A DNA stretch of 64,000 nt from Gracilaria gracilis (lineage: Eukaryota > Rhodophyta > Florideophyceae > Gracilariales > Gracilariaceae). Within the stretch, counting starts at the first letter, position 1; each line of letters starts with the position of its first letter. This document shows, piece by piece, positions 62,510-64,000 of the stretch. The notes below the pieces were generated by a model. That model saw nothing but the letters and a program-made list of their open reading frames with translations, made no database searches and had not been told where the DNA came from. The position numbers and the translations under genes are program-made. Location: positions 124,001-188,000 of the forward strand of contig JARGSG010000108.1 of NCBI GenBank assembly GCA_030374805.1, read 5' to 3'.

Positions 62510-64000
62510 TAGCTGGCTGTAATTAAACGAAAGCTGTGTGTGAGATGCAAGTATTATATACTGGGTTTAGTTCTACGAAAGATGCAGAAAAGTGAGATAT
62601 GGATACAGTAGCGTGCGACAGACAGCATTCTGTGGGCACCGCATTGCACCTGGGAAAAGGTCTTTATGTGCGACCTACTCATGCAGTGCACAACATCCGT
62701 CCCCACTACTTCCAAGCGCCTTAGAACTATTCTTATTGTCAATGAAGAAGAAATGGTGCATGCAATGCATCCGATCTTTTGGGAGGGAGCGAGCGGCATT
62801 GTGGTGGGGGAAAAGCGGTCGGATTCAGATTTTCGTAGGTAGCTGGCTGTAATTAAACAAAAGCTGTGTGTGAGATGCAATCATTATATACTGGGTTTAG
62901 TTCTGCGAAAGATGAAGAAAAGTGAGATATGGATACAGCAGCGTGCGACAGACAGCATTCTGTGGGCACCCGATTCCACCTGGTAAAAGGTCTTTATGTG
63001 TGACCTACTCATGCAGTGCACAACATCCGTCCCCACTACTTCCAAGCGCGTTAGAACTATTCTTATTGTCAATAGAGAAGAAATGGTACATGCAATGCAT
63101 CCGATCTTTTGGGAGGGAGCGAGCGGCATTGTGGTGGGGGAAAAGCGGTCGGATTCAGATTTTCGTAGGTAGCTGGCTGTAATTAAACGAAAGCTGTTTG
63201 TGAGATGCAATCATTATATACTGGGTTTAGTTCTGCGAAGGATGCAGAAAAGTGTGGTATGGATAGAGCAGCGTGCGACAGACAGCATTCTGTGGGCACC
63301 CGATTCCAGCTGGTGAAAGGTCTTTATGTGCGACCTACTCATGCAATGCACAACATCCGTCCCCACTACTTCCAAGCGCGTTAGAACTCTTCATATTGTC
63401 AATGGAGAAGAAATGGTGCATGCAATGCTTCCGATCTCTAGGATAGAGCGAGCGGCATTGTAGTGGCGGAAAAGCGGTCAGATTCAGGTGTTCGTAGGTA
63501 GCCGGCTGTAATTAACCGGAAGCTTGGTGTGATATGCAATCATTATATACTGGGTTTAGTTCTGCAAAAGATGCAGAAAATCAAGATATGGATAGAGCAG
63601 CGTGCGACAGACAGCATTCTGTGAGCACTCGATTCCAGCTGGTGAAAGGTCTTTATGTGCGACCTACTCATGCAGTGCACAACATCCGTCCCCACTACTG
63701 CCAACCGCGTTAGGACTATTCATATTGTCAATGGAGACGATATGGGGCATGCAATGCATCCGATCTTTAGGAGGGAGTGAACGGCAGTGTGGTGGCGCAA
63801 AAGCTGTCGGATTCAGATTTTCGTAGGTAGCTGGCTGTAAGTAAACGAAAGCTGTGTATGAGATGCAATCATTATATACTGGGTTTAGTTCTGCGAAAGA
63901 TGCAGAAAAGTGAGATATGGCTACAGCAGCGTGCGACAGACAGCATTCTGTGGGCACCCGATTCCAGCTGGTGAAAGGTCTTTATGTGCGACCTACTCAT
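62510..64000. repeat. 329-330-bp satellite array (runs off right edge)
   Basis: Unit starts (GTAGCTGGCTGTAATTAAAC and variants) at 62509, 62839, 63169, 63498 and 63827, spacings 330, 330, 329, 329. Units differ by a few percent. Each contains ATTATATACTGGGTTTAG and CAGACAGCATTCTGTGGGC. Both strands carry conserved-looking 80-108-codon frames in each unit, but these shift between units and are taken as chance. Confidence 0.95.

Noticed and set aside
62510-64000. Conserved 80-108-codon frames in the satellite units on both strands
   Set aside because: They repeat only because the DNA repeats. Unit lengths of 329 and 330 shift the frame between units, and the proteins have no recognisable features.
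62510-64000. A CRISPR array, suggested by regular spacing
   Set aside because: Unit length is about 330 bp with no unique spacers; it is a eukaryotic satellite.
1-64000. tRNA or rRNA genes
   Set aside because: No convincing cloverleaf with box A/B or rRNA core motif was seen by eye; a covariance-model scan was not possible here, so small RNA genes may be missed.

Overview
The window is nuclear DNA of a eukaryote. The best guess is a red alga, probably a florideophyte. This rests on the mixture of genes rather than on any single marker: a class II DAHP synthase with a transit-peptide-like start, a fragment of the archaeal/algal-type 3-dehydroquinate synthase II, an organellar-type peptide deformylase, a divergent centromeric histone H3, NB-ARC/WD40 remains, and small, sparse introns (about 38-92 bp). 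The organism call is inference. Roughly half of the window is mobile DNA or satellite.

Layout. 0-1.5 kb: 3' end of a Ty1/copia element cut by the window edge. 1.8-2.3 kb: CENP-A-like histone. 2.9-4.4 kb: a DHQS-II fragment and a two-exon unknown gene. 5.2-6.9 kb: GC-rich repetitive block. 7.3-7.8 kb: two-exon coiled-coil protein with an internal duplication. 8.2-11.2 kb: non-LTR retrotransposon (LINE) that keeps its endonuclease but has lost its 3' half. 13-18.7 kb: unknown gene, vWA fragment, NB-ARC/WD40 pseudogene fused to the C-terminal half of a PLP decarboxylase, a secreted vWA protein and a GATA-like zinc-finger protein. 20.5-21.7 kb: Uma2-family nuclease-like protein of bacterial character. 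22.7-24.5 kb: 180-bp tandem repeat and an ABC-transporter pseudogene that carries a 57-bp-arm foldback. 25.66-28.07 kb: complete-looking PIF/Harbinger transposon with target duplication. 28.4-29.4 kb: hAT remnant. 29.4-41.5 kb: a 12-kb Ty3/gypsy element with near-identical LTRs and a 559-codon antisense ORF. 41.5-42.0 kb and 60.2-64 kb: a 329-330-bp satellite. Between the two satellite tracts: a DAHP-synthase pseudogene, two paralogous membrane-protein genes, a Dicer-like gene with two partial self-copies, peptide deformylase, unknown genes and a CACTA-type transposase. 60.4-62.5 kb: a complete-looking pogo-like transposon sitting inside a satellite monomer.

The most interesting signals are four. 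First, the gypsy element has a long antisense ORF next to its 3' LTR. Second, the Dicer-like locus is flanked by two partial copies of itself, each followed by one member of an unrecognised membrane-protein family. Third, single in-frame stop codons recur inside otherwise frame-conserved genes (Dicer-like, PDF, DAHP synthase, two unknown genes, Harbinger Myb-like gene). Fourth, an 18-kb block interrupts the satellite at matching phase on both sides.

How the genes work together: no operon-like logic is expected or seen. RNA interference (Dicer), centromere identity (CenH3) and the shikimate pathway (DAHPS, DHQS) are represented, but several of those genes are fragments or carry stops. The region reads as repeat-rich, possibly pericentromeric, chromatin where host genes are decaying and being duplicated.
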